Below, piece by piece: positions 1 through 13,000 of a stretch of DNA of 64,000 bases. Numbering within the stretch: position 1 is the stretch's first letter; each line of letters opens with the position of its first letter. A program made the translations under genes and the position numbers. Below the pieces are notes generated by a model. It was not told the origin of the DNA. It saw only the letters and a program-made list of their open reading frames with translations, and ran no database searches. This DNA is from Opisthorchis felineus (taxonomy: Eukaryota; Platyhelminthes; Trematoda; Opisthorchiida; Opisthorchiidae): contig SJOL01008829.1 in the NCBI GenBank assembly GCA_004794785.1, forward strand, positions 626,850 to 690,849, written 5' to 3'.

Positions 1-3000
1 AAATCATTAAAAGTTGCGTCGATCCGAGCGGACCTTTCACGTCCGCCAACTCACGATTGTGTTTAAAGTAGCTAGGAGGACCTTAGCACAACCACCTATG
101 TAAGTAAACCTCTTGTAGACTCATGTAGAATAGCGACGCAACCCAAATGAGCTTTTATACAAATAGACCAACATCGGCTGAGACAGAGTTTTCAGCAAAG
201 TTGGAGATACCCTCTTCTTTTTCGCACATACGTCTGGAAGGACACAAAATAACATTTGGAACATGTTCGAAATCAAACTAACCTGCTTCTTTAAGCATTG
301 TCTTCGGCACACTAAAGAAGTGAATATATCCTTGAGCATTAGAATAATATTCCAGTTTTATTCACAAACATCTAGCGAGAAGAAAAATAATCGTTTTTGC
401 GGAATAACGATCTGAGGATGCATAGTAGACAACTGACTAACTCGCTAAGTGAAGTAATCTCGAGAGATTCAGTTGAGTCTGTTGTTAACACCAAATTAGT
501 GTATTTCGAGGATTATCTCAAAGATTCTCAAATGAATTAGCCACAGTAAGTTTATTCAGCGGTCATTTATACCAGTGTTCTCGTCTCCAAAAATATGCTG
601 ATTAAAAACGCCGCGCTTGGGCAATTGGCACTTTTAAATTTTAATATTATACCGATCTGGAGGATTATTCAATTCTGTACTATTGTCTTCTCGCTAGTAA
701 AGTTTCGGCTGTTTTGTTAACTACCGAGTTCGCTCAAGACTTCACAAAATAAGGAAGATTAGAAGTTTGGCAACAGGAATGCTGCAGAATTACAAATCTC
801 GTGCTTACCTTTAAATAACTTACTGTGGCCACCATAAGCACATGAGAATCTCTGCTTCAGTTTGATTAGATTAATTTATTCCTATCTAGCTAACAGCAAG
901 CAAATATCATCCATCATGGGACCAGGTGGTGGCCCATAACCATGCCGTCTGTCTTTAAAAATTACATTTGAAGAGAAACTGAACGCTAAGCCCAAAAGAG
1001 ACCATCAACTCACGCCGCTCAGTAAAGCTGAACCAAGTCCGAGTCTCGTCTCCAAAGCAAAATTTTGAACGGACTCGGTGACTTCGGGCAGAGGGACACT
1101 AGCAAATACCGAGATGATTTATAACACTACTACCGGTGAGAAGCAGGACGCAGTTCGGGTGCGGTTGTTTATCGCGAAACACGAGCAGAACCTTTCCAAG
1201 CAATCGGATGCGAAGGCGACTTCGAAAAAATGTCCTCAGTTCCATCCCTGAGGTTTCTTGGGGGGCGCTCGAACGACTGATGTCAGCGAACGAACACATT
1301 TGAGCAGTCTAATAACCTCTACCTCAACTGCCGAGTTGTTATGAGGGTGCCGCTTTAAACAGCAAACAGATGTTACTCGCAGGTTTCATTCGTATTTTGC
1401 ACTGTTGCACCGATATTTTGATGCGGTCTTCAGAGCCGACAAAGACTGTGATCCTGAAACACTGCCTTAAAGATTTAATGGTAAATAAACTTAATTTAAT
1501 TTAACTTTCACTTTAGTAATAATGAAGTTCACCGTTGGGACAGAAACGAGTGACTGATTCTCTTTTCTCTATATGATCCCAAATCGTTCGCCAAGTGTAT
1601 CATTAGAGCACAAATCGTGTGAAAATAAACTGGGACATCGCCAGTTTCATCCATTTGAAAAAGAAAGGAAACAGAATCCCACTTTGTTGCCACAAAAGCT
1701 TGGGATAATATATTCAAGTAACAATCATCAAGAATTTGACTCATTGAGTAGCATACGAATGGCGGAACAGCACTCTATCCGTTCCCTGAATTAACTAAAA
1801 CCGACCACAGATCAACTTTGGTGAAAAAGCCATTCATATTCACGAGGGTGGAAACGAAGCTCTTGTTGTATGTGGTACTGCTTTAGCCAACTTGCTCCCG
1901 GACAAACCAATGTGAACAAAGCCTCTGTAAGGATTTTGAAGATAGGAAGATACTTAATACCAAGAACCACGCTGTGGTTGCCTATCTGAAAAAGTTATTT
2001 AAATTTTGTCATAAACCTGAGTTCCATCCTAATAAGACTAATTCTTCTCTATGACTAAATTCCCACCTTCATTAATGTCAACGAAGAGTCGGATTTCTAA
2101 AACTCATCATTATTTTAAAACTGAACCAAAAGTTTCCTAAAGACACTGAGTACCTCACAGGCGCTTGAACTTTGCTCAATATGGGACGTGTGAGTTGTTT
2201 CAAAATTCAACAACTATTAGAAAGACTCACAAGATCAATAATTCCGAGTGTTCTAACTTGCTTAGAACAACGCTTAAATACATTAGTTTTTGGCTTCTTT
2301 TTCAGCAAGTCAAGCAAGTCTGAGATGCACGAAGACACGTACTTGTACCCCAAAATGTTTTCGACGAGATTCGATTCAAATGTACAGTCAAACCTCGAAG
2401 TCTGATCAGTTCGCTACGCGTCTGTGTATGGTAGAGTCTGTTTTGATCCACATAAATTGGAGTCTTCAGTGGAAATCTTGTGGCAGAGAAGTTTGAAAGT
2501 GTGACATCAAAGTCATAGCCAATTTATACCTAACAACCTCGTCAGAGTACCTTTGTATTGGGTGGGCCTGATATGTGCAGCAGGCGTAGTAATAGACGAA
2601 TTAGAAGACATAACTAAAGTAAAGGGTTTGCCTCAATCCTTCGACTCTCTCAGACGGCCTTCACCAAGCCAATATTACACTGCTCCTGCCGAAAGAGCCC
2701 CAGTCAAGCCTTGCAACCCTTGAATGCCCAACACAAAGAGATCTATGTGCGACATTCCGTAGCAAATTTCACTGCTCAGTGTTTCGGTCACATCTACCAA
2801 CCTCCATCACCCATGCGTGCCAAGTGCCAACTTTATGTTAGTTGTAGGTGGTCGCGGGATTTGTAGAATTCATCCTCACGTCACCCTCGTTTGACACACT
2901 CATTCTCCTGTTACTGATGAATCACCATGATTTTGCGTTAGCTGCGACGGCACTGAAATAGAGCTGTAATAGGGCAAAACAGATCACCTTCCAACCTTTG

Positions 3001-6000
3001 ACGAAAATGGTCCAAGATTCACCATCATACTATCGAGGAAACCGTCACTTATTCAATCAAGTGTTCATCCCGTAAGCGAATTCAATATATTCCGAAACGC
3101 CGAGACTGTCAACACGTGACAACGCGGTGTATATCCGTGAGGAATGAGTGCCACCACAACCTTACTAAGTGCGGATTAATCACACTGCTTATCAGCCACT
3201 CGGAGCCGGACAATTTAGTGCTCACCTACCAGCTTGAGGGTCACGATTTCGAATTTCCTTGGGGATGTGTGAAAGACACACTGTGATTCAGAGTAAGCAT
3301 AAAACTGCGGGTCCTTGTCCTTCCAGACAATCTTTGTGGCTCCTACATCAGACGAGTTGCTGACGCATTATATGTATAGCAGCTGACCCATATAGTAGCG
3401 GCGTCAGTACTGCAAACAGAAGTCTCTCACACCTATTGAGTGCTTCTAGAGCAGAGCGACAGCCAGATGAAAAGGCCTAGTCCAGGCCACTGAGATACGG
3501 ACAGTAAATTACTCCTATCCATGCCCCCCTTCAAGAAAAAATGGGTTTTCCCGTGCATACTTCCGTGTAATGTTGGGCCACCCTAGTTAAGGTTATGATT
3601 CCATGATGCGATACACTCCAACGAACAAATTAGGTTATGATAATGCCTTATCGAAACCATGGGACCAGTATTCAACTCAAGGAAGGTTCCGTATTTTCAT
3701 ACACAAAGACTGTTCTGGTGCCCAAAACACTTTTTCTCTCATAGTGTTCAACCTAGCTACCATATCTTCCACGCTTGAAGAAATCCAGTCTGATCCGGTA
3801 CGGCTTAACGAAACTACACCCTATAAGCAATTTTATTTACATAATTTGGGTAATGAAACACAAGTCTCAGAGGCAAAATGTAGGTATGCAACAAACACTA
3901 CCAAGTCGTGTGGGACTTTGGATGATGAATTTGCTTTGATCTGAGTTTTTTACGTGGCCTTGAGGTGTGGTGAACTCAGTCAATCAGGCTGTTAGTACTA
4001 TCCCCATCTGTGTTTCGTTCTGAAAGATTTAAAGAGTTGTAACAACTGAGACTGCAGGACTACGTACTCCCGTTCAAGACCCGCACATAAGGATGCGGAA
4101 GGCAGATGAACCTGCAGGATTTCAGGAAATCGGCCCATACATCTACCTACGGATGCACGAGCTGTACGGCTACAACATCGATTGAGCCGGGGGTGTCTGT
4201 GAGTGATTTCTGCTGCAGTTGACTTGTTTGATCGAATTAGTACTTTTTGTGGTGGAAACGTGGACAACGTTAGATTCAATGCTGTGTGAAATTGTCGTGA
4301 AATTCACAAACCGAAATCGTAAATTTTGTCGTGACATTTGTTGTTGAGTGTCCAACTGCCAACAGGTGGTAGGTGTGTGAGAACGCAACTAGGTGGACAG
4401 GTGACGTTGAAAAGCAAACGAAGAGAAAAAACGCGGATTAAGATTCTGCCATTTATAACACCTAAATGATAAAGGTGTTTTTGAAGTGAGTCGAATGATG
4501 GTCGATGACTACTCTACCATTGCACGGAAGTGGATGGTTCCAAGATCACTTAGTAAGCACGACCCCTTGGCTGCTTACAGCAGCGTATTCCCGCAAGGGT
4601 GCAATGGACATTTACGATAACTGTTGAGGTTCCCGATACGGAACTTTGAGTGACGCGTAGGTTCGACAATTCCGAATATCGAAAGGGAGAATTGGGTTCG
4701 AAATTCTACGGTACTATTTACACAAGGGTAAGCGAATTTATAAGACAAACCTCAATTGTCCACGTTCCAAGCGTCAACAAGTGCACAAGCCTGTCACTAA
4801 CCGTCACAGTGCGGTGTCAACGTCCGCACACCAAACAACGGCGATCGGAATGTTGGCTCAGTAGTCTGGGTTGCGGTCGTCCATTCCGACGACAGTCTCG
4901 TGGTTCTGATTGACGGTACGATCATACGGAACTCATGAGAAAACAAGTCAAGGCAGGCTCAGCGAGCGGGACACGAGCGCGCATGGGTAAGTAGGTCAGT
5001 TGCGCACATTCGCACACAGACACACATGCTACTACACAGGTGTCGGAAGGGATGGTCTTTGCCGCAAGGTGAGTGGCGGGTACAGATAAGCAAAACGATT
5101 GGATATCAAAAGTACTTAGGCGGAGTAAGCAAATGAATGGGGGAATTACCACGAAGTCAAGTTAGATTCAATAATTTCAATGATAACGATAATCAGTAAA
5201 TATCTGCATCAGATGTTTGAGCACTCTAGACACTGTGAACAACGCTAAAGGGTCCTGGAGCCGCATGAAACAGCGCGCCTTTGCCCTTATTAGATTGGTT
5301 TGGGACTTCGTGGGGGACCACATGAATGAAGTTCAGTATTGCCTGCGGTCTGAACCTCCTGCAGCCCGTTTCTTCAGGAACAATACTACTTTTGCCATTA
5401 TATTAGACAGATGTGTCCAACTAATTAGACGTTATTTTGTTTTTGATAGGTTTTTGGCACCGCATAACATTTTTGATATGTTTATTCGTTTTGTGTACAT
5501 TTGCGAACAGTTTTGATTATCCCCTTTGCATACGTTTCACGGTAAACGTGATGAACACTATTCAGCAGGATGCCTCTCATATTCTGACGAACTCTTGTTA
5601 GCTTTTGCTTAGAAGTGGTTTAGCTTTTTGGTCTTACCCAGCTATGCTCTTTCGCCTGCATAGATGGCGGTCATAGCATAATACTTCGGAGCATTAAACA
5701 TTCTTTTGAGGGAGGCGTGCCATATTCGCACTTGTGGCTGGTTACCTGCTGTTTTACACGATACATAAACCCAACTCACGGAAGGCATCCGTGTGATCGC
5801 CGTTAGGCTGACAGATGTCGCCGGTTTTATTCCAATGACAAGATCGAAATATTCAACCCTTTTAGTGTAGACGTAGCTGGATGTTCGAAGCACTTAAACT
5901 TAGCGGAGGTCATGTGTTGTATAAAATACTGCCTGGAAGTGGTCGTAAGATACGGCCATCACTTCAGTCCACGCGATGCAGGCAAAACGCTGGACAATAG

Positions 6001-6876
6001 GGGCTCTGTATAATTTAGGGGAAACGTTTGAATTACCTATGCCGCTGACGAGTAGCGCGTTGAAAATTCTGGTATTGCTGAACTTCAGCATTCCTGTCGC
6101 ATGGGTGCAAATGAGACGAATTAGTCTACATCCCTCTTGTACATATATTACTTACGATGAACACTTTAATCAAAAGAAGGAGGTGTTGTGCTGGTTAACT
6201 TCACTTACGTCTAACTTTGACGCACGCACGACCACTGACTTCCATCCACTTGCTAGTACTCAATGCCTTGTGTCGATTTGTTTATTCATTCAACAGATAA
6301 GCTTTTAGGCCTTTGTCAGTTTTTACCAAACTGTGATACAGTAAAGTTTGTCAGCATCTCTATATATAATGCGACATAACACTTATCGACTGAAATCACT
6401 TTTGCAACAGTCCAACTAGTGAATGTTCCTCTGTCTAGTCGAATTATTTATCAAGTACGTGAGCTGAGTTTGGACTGAGAGAATTACATTGTGGCATGCT
6501 CCTCTTTTTGCTAGTCAACAGCGCCTCCACATCACAATTCGTAATATCAGTCGACATATTTTGGAATTTCTGCGTAGTGACGATTTGCATATTGTGGTTC
6601 GTCCCTGTCAACTCTTAAAACAGTGTTCTTTGTCGAGTATACCAGTAGTCATCCCAGTAGTTCACACAACCCTAATAACATTTGCGTCGAATGTGGTGCG
6701 GAGGCTCTCGAACCGAAAAATAGTATCTCAGCACACTTGAGGCCTGAGTGCAAGCCTGATGTGGTCATAGGTTCATATGAAGACGTCCATTTGAAGATAG
6801 CTTGAATGCGTTTACAACAGACCTCCTTTGTTGGTTCATGCTATTGTGACCACATTTCTAATGTGATAATTTTCAG
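1..6876. other. Upstream region, no gene recognised
   Basis: Open frames here are all under 115 codons on both strands, with no recognisable domain or splice-consistent extension. The 113-codon frame at 3603-3944 is the longest. There may be 5'UTR exons or the promoter of the receptor gene, but I cannot point to a convincing TATA or initiator element. Confidence 0.5.
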
Positions 6877-7025
6877 ACCAGAAGCAGACCAGGAGCGCAG
6901 AAAAATTATCGCACGAAAGATCGGTGTGATGAAGACCGCAGAGAGGTGGATCTCCGTTACAGTCCTGCTTATGTTCCAAACAATCGGGCGAACTCAAGCT
7001 TTCGAATCCATTGAGTTGGCAGTTG
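6877..7025 (+). CDS. GluK exon 1: signal peptide (CDS 6929-7025; possible 5'UTR from 6877)
   Basis: Residues 1-32 plus one base. The start at 6929 is chosen because it opens directly into a signal peptide: MKTAERW, then a hydrophobic ISVTVLLMF core, then a polar GRTQA end before FESIEL. An in-frame ATG at 6806 would bury that signal peptide behind 41 residues, so I do not use it. A pyrimidine-rich acceptor ending at 6876 precedes the start by 52 bases and may mark a splice site for an upstream leader exon or for spliced-leader addition. The donor is TTG|GTAAGT at 7026, and the intron is phase 1. Confidence 0.8.
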
Positions 7026-10000
7026 GTAAGTCAGCAATCGAAGCCTGAGGACTTCTCCACTTGAGTTACTGACTGTAGACATTATAGTTGAGTAGGTTCG
7101 TATTGGCAAGTGCCTCCAAATAAAACCTGTCCGATCTTATTTCACGACCTGACCAGTGGATGATGTGAGTCATTAGGGACAGCTGGCATAAACTGCCATA
7201 AGGGAATACGCTACAAGCAGTTATTATTCCAATTATTTTCGTTTTTACAACAAAAATTGCGTTTTTGAAAAACTGGAAGTCTCTTGTTCCAATAAGGGTT
7301 GCATCAATGACAGTCAAAATTACATTTGATTCATATTTAGTCATATAAAATAGAGGATTCATTTGACATTCCTATAAATACGCCTTTCTGCAGTCTCATG
7401 AGATGCGCGCCGCTGATGATTCTCAATGAGGACGAAACAGCCGTACAGTACCCCTTGGCATCTTAGCATAAACTCTCCAGTTCGAAATCCTGATTGAAAT
7501 TATGCCTTTATAATTGTTTGTCGAGTTTTGGGGACTGTTAAAATTATGCCCCGGTTGTAGCACTAAGGCTGGCAATGTGAGAGCTTTGCCTTTGTCATGC
7601 GAACTCGGCTCATATGGGGGGGGGTCAGTGTGGTCTGGATAATCTTTGAACGTCCGTCAATCTAACCTGCAAACCGTCTTTCACCGTCTTGTTTCAGGAG
7701 CAATCATTGAGAAAAATGACGTTGCTCAGGAATTCTGCTTTCGAAAAAGCGTCCAAGAGGCTAACAAACTTTTGCAAAGACACGACTCACAGCGTCGTGG
7801 AATACAGTTGGTACCGGTGATCGAAACCATTGACGGCGACGACAGTTTCGATGCCTCCAGGAAAGGTAAGTAGTTTTTGAATACTTCATAATGATTCACA
7901 TACCTCATTATCTGTTCAGCTTTTAGTGAACAGTGTCAACCATCGCATGAAATGTCGAACAGAGTTATGTTTTCTGAAGAGGGCTGAACAGCTGGATAAG
8001 TTGTTAGCACATATTTTGTGACTGGGCTTCTCATGGTCCGACCACAATTCTTCCAAAATATGGTTGAAGTTGAAGCTCACGTCTTGGCAACCACAAGTAT
8101 CTTTTTAATGAGGGTTAATGGCTATTTACACTGTTTACCAGCAGTAAGTCGGTGTGAACGAACAAACAGCTTATCAAAGTAAGATTTATACCGAATTACT
8201 CGACATAACATTGAACGGCGAATTCTTGGAAAGCGGTCCGGTCCACTTTCACTCAAATGAGACGGTGTTGCTCGCCCCCAACAGCACAAAGGATGTGAAC
8301 TGTTCAACGATCCTTCAGTAACGAATTTCGAACTAAAGCCATCCACTCAAAGCCAACGTTTTCCTCAACTACCTGAATTGCTACAATGTTCTAGCAACTT
8401 TTGTTGCCACAAAGGCTTTCCAGCACAACTTCCGTCAATTTACTCCCAGAATTCGGAATTTTCAGGTCCTCTAACTTAGGTTTAGCCCATCCTTAGGTTT
8501 AGCCCATCGCTACATCAACCAAACCTAGACTCGAAGTCTCAATTGCCGAATTCTCTACGTTCCAACGGGTCTAGTTTCCTAGTCAACTCCAGGTTTTATT
8601 CTGTAAAACACATCTCGGGGTTTTAATGCGACATTACCTGGTCGAAGGTAAAATGGTTCCACTTATTAGCTTCATGATCTTATTACATTTCAAGCATGTC
8701 AATTTACGAAACACCACACTGAACGTTTCAGTACTAGATAAATTTTAACACTGGTTAAAATCCACGCGTCACTTCTGGGACTCATTTGACCAGTAACTCA
8801 GTTTTCATGTGATTGTCAGTCTCTAGAGTCACTGTGCTGGTTAAGGATAAGCCTGCACCATTTGTAATTTTAACCCTTCAGGGACTCATTTTTCAGACCA
8901 ATGCATACTCGATTTACAGGAAAATAAAAGCTAAAATAGCTAGTTCCTGGAAAAGTTTAGAAACGAAGTCAAGGCACTCGAATCATCCTTAAGTGTCTAT
9001 GCCGTTAATTTGAACTATGGAACCAGTGATGGTCGTGATATGGTGTGCGTGAGAAACACACGACGACAGTAAAGGCATGACGACTTGGATCCATGAAAAC
9101 CAAAAGGAGTTAAAGGCCAGAAAATTGCCAAACGGACCACCAAAGTGCTTACGAAGGTAACACCAACAACGCGAGAATTGTTGAATTTGAAGGGGCCTTT
9201 TACACCCAATTCACTGTCATGGAAAGTAAACATCAGCTCAATCTTCAGTAATTTGTAGTAAGGTAATGAGTAATCCGATCCTGTCTTTAGATGATCCACT
9301 ACTCAATCACACAGTGAGCTTGTCCAGAATTCTATTGGAGATTAGCATTCGCTAACACAAAAATCTACTGCGTTAATGCACCGTAACCCTTTTTCCACTA
9401 GTAGCTGACAGTGGAAGCCTCTTGTCACCAATAGACTGAGCATGTTGCTGATCAATTCGTCAGACCACGTGTAACGTTCAGCTCAGCCAGATATGCGAGT
9501 ACGTCAGCCTCCAGAATTCGATGCAGCTCCCGGTAAACATTCTGAGGTTACCTCTCATCGTCCGAATGGTTCGTTTCTTTGCCCCCTTCCGTAGCACGCT
9601 GGTATCCGGCTTTTTGATGTCACTCACTCATTCACGTACATTCATTTTTGGCCGGACATTTCACTCCACAAAGCCGGTTATGTAATTATTCCCCCCCAGT
9701 CACATGAATCACAGGAGCCAAAAATGAGTTATATTTTTCCCAATCAAAAGTCAGCTTCAGTTCCTGCATCACATTGTTGAAAGTTCACAAAAGCCCAACC
9801 CGGCGTTTCAACGATTCCCATCTCTTTTCCAGCATGCCGCTTATTGGAGCGCCAAGTCATTGCGATCTATGGTCCGACTACTCCAACTGCTGTGGACAGT
9901 GTTCAGTCCTTGGCCAACCAGTTTGAAATTCCCCACCTACAAATAGATTGGGGTTATAGACAATCTACGCGGGGCTTTGCACTGAATGTCCACCCACACT

Positions 10001-13000
10001 ATTTGGCTTATGGACAGGCTCTGTACGACTACGTGAGAAAAGCTGAGTACTGGGAATCGATTGCCTTGATTTATTACGAAGAAGAGAGTAAGTGAATGCG
10101 TCTGTCACTTTTTGGTTAAAATGTGAATACTTTTTTCTGTTACCACTACAATAATGAGGAAGTAAATGTGAAAAGACCCTCTGTAAGCGGCTTTTATTGC
10201 GTTCATGTATTCTGTAAGAAGAACGCCCTCCGTATTGCTCCATGTACCGGGGGGCAGGAGACCTTTCTGTACAAAATTGACGAGGTTTGCATCTCTCCTT
10301 GAAGACGTACAAAACTTTTCCATTTGGTTGCTGAAGGTAAAGATCAGACCATTAATCTTATTGTTACCCCGGTAAAAAGGAATCTTCGCGAGCAGGTGGA
10401 CAGTTCAGGAATGTACTCATTTGGGACGGTCTTGTTGATCGTGGGTCCAAAGCCGTGCATAATCCCGTGTGAAAGAAATGAGAGGATTGTTTGGTTCCCG
10501 AAGGGTAACTGGCCACTTGAAAGGATCATTTTAGGCTATTTGTGTGGAGAATTACTCTTGCACGATCTACACTGGTTGGAACCTAGTTTCTTACGTTTCA
10601 GGGGGGTTCACAGAGGTCAACTTGAAATAGTCTGACGAACAGAACCTGACTAGTTTTCTTCCAGGATTCCTGTTACGTATGGGTCCGTGGATATAGTAGT
10701 GCTGCCTCCAGCCACAGGTACATGACAGTAGGGGATTTCCCCTCAGACAACCAGAAGTTCAGCATTGATTGAAACGATGACGCGGCCATCCACCGAAGAA
10801 GGATGTGTGAAAACTTGGGCCCTAAAAACTTCACATCCCGCCCCTAACGGTTGTCGTCGACAGCCGGCGCATTGTCTAACATGGCTGAAATACTTGGATA
10901 AAAACAAGAGTCCGGTGTTGCTCAGTGATTATCTACCGTGTGTCAGTAGCACCGAGCTACACTTTCGAATAATACCAAGACCTACTGTCTTATGAGTCAT
11001 GTCGTGAGGTCACCGGCTGGAAATGCGACACGTGAAATAAGCCCCTGCTTCTATTCACCGCGAGTGAAAACCATTTCTTCCTTACACCAGCCTCCAGGTA
11101 AAAGTAGTAAACAGCTCATCTGCGGCCTGAGGCTTGGAGCGTGAGAACTCTAGTGGACAAGATTAGGAAATTCCATTGGCGAAATGCTCTTGCTACATAG
11201 AATTCCAAATCAACAGAATAGACCTTAATGTCTGAAGCAAATTACGACAGGCTGATTAAGGGAAACCATGAGAAGCTGACTTTGGCTACAATTTCTATTA
11301 GATTAGAAAATAGATGGTGGCCAGCGCTTGTGCACCACAGTGTCTCACTTGGACAGAGAAGCAAGTTCTAGAAGCACATTTGGTACCTGGTAAGACACAT
11401 CGTCAGGCGAACAAACTTTAGTGTTGGATGATGTGGTCGATAAGGATGTGCAATCTTGGGAGAATATATACCGGGATTGGACCAGCGAATCACAATGTAG
11501 CTTGTTAACGCAGAGGTGTGCAGCAATGTAATTTTCAAAAACACATATACGGTTCAGTGATTGCCACGCTCACTAATCCAGTGAGTGAGCATAGGAAAAA
11601 GCCGACACTACTAAGGCCATTGCGGTCAAACACGATTTTTGCCTGAGCAAAGAGTCTTAGAAGTTGAAGGATCAGGCAGTGTACATTATAAGAATCACGG
11701 AAATCAAATTGTCTAAAAGAGAACAAAAATGATAAACCTCGACAATAGGAAGTCACAAATCGGACAAGCTGCAAATTATGCCATATACATTTCTACACTA
11801 AATCAGAACTAATTTTTACATCGCGATTACACAGCGGATCAGAAGTAATGCGGCAGGAACAGAAAACTTAGGGTTAACTGAGGATGTCTTAAGCTGGTTG
11901 GTCATAAACATACATCGCATGTATATATGAGAATGTATGGTAAAATTCGTTGGACTTATTTTAAATAAAGAGACATTCTTAAGCTTGGAGATATTTCTGG
12001 CTGTACGTGATACACCAATTGGGTTTCACAATATCCCCAACTTGCAGCATCAAGTGGTGACAGATTTAGAGGCATGAGAACGATCCGTTGCCAGAATCTC
12101 CTGGCACGCCTGCGTCTCTGTTGTTACCGAAAACTCTCTATCGACGAGACTGATCTCCGAAACCTCCTCACAGCATACCCAGGCATTTATAGCGGTAGGA
12201 GAAATAACGAACAAACGTCTTCGACATGTCCACATACCGTATTAGTGTTTTTTTAGCAAGATATTTTTGTTTTGCCTGGGGCTTATAATTGGCAGCTCCG
12301 GCGTGCGGTGGAGAATACACAGTCCACTCTGCCCATAGTTGCAAGTTAGTACACAGGCGTCCATTTATTCTTCTCAGTCTATGGAAGCTGTAATCACGCA
12401 GGCTCAGAGTGCACAAGGTCACGGGAACTATATGCGAATAGACTGTACGGCACCAACCAACGGTAGACAGTGGATATGACGCAACCGAGAAAGAAATTCG
12501 AGTGCGGATCTGAAGCTTACCTAGCCATCCGAATAGGGATGAGCTATTCAAACATTAAAACAAATGACGTCCCTATACTGGTCGGAATCGTGTTAGAAAT
12601 AATCAACATGTATAGTTTTATTTAATTTTGAGACCGTCATGCATCTAAACACACATCAGCTGAAGGTCGATATAGAAACTCATACCAATATGAGCGAATT
12701 TTACGCCACCCTTCTACCCTCGCGCAGATGTTCCTAAGTGCAACAGGTAAACAGTGCAATGACTTTCAGAAAACCGTATGTCATGCTTTTCAGAATTGTG
12801 TTCAGTTTTTGCCCAGCTAATTCTCATTCTCCAGGAAAGAACATCTCCAATAGTTACTCCGATACTGAAAATGCTTTGCTGAATCGTTCATCAAGAGAAT
12901 TAAACCAAATGAAAGACCGACTAAATCTGTCACTATGAACAAGCATAAGTTTCCCTTGGAGCCACGTTCGTAGAATATAGCCAGTGTACATAAATATCGA

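Larger units (their letters stand above)
7026..7697 (+). other. Intron 1 (672 bp)
   Basis: Phase-1 intron between the signal peptide and the amino-terminal domain. It holds hammerhead-SINE copy D (7396-7470). Confidence 0.8.

Noticed and set aside
3603..3944. 113-codon open frame upstream of the receptor
   Set aside because: No recognisable family or splice structure; isolated in non-coding sequence.
6806..6928. Upstream in-frame ATG giving a longer receptor N-terminus
   Set aside because: It would place 41 residues before a clear signal peptide, and an acceptor at 6876 separates it from the coding start.
12168..12551. 127-codon minus-strand open frame in intron 3
   Set aside because: No domain and low plausibility of composition; no splice-supported extension.
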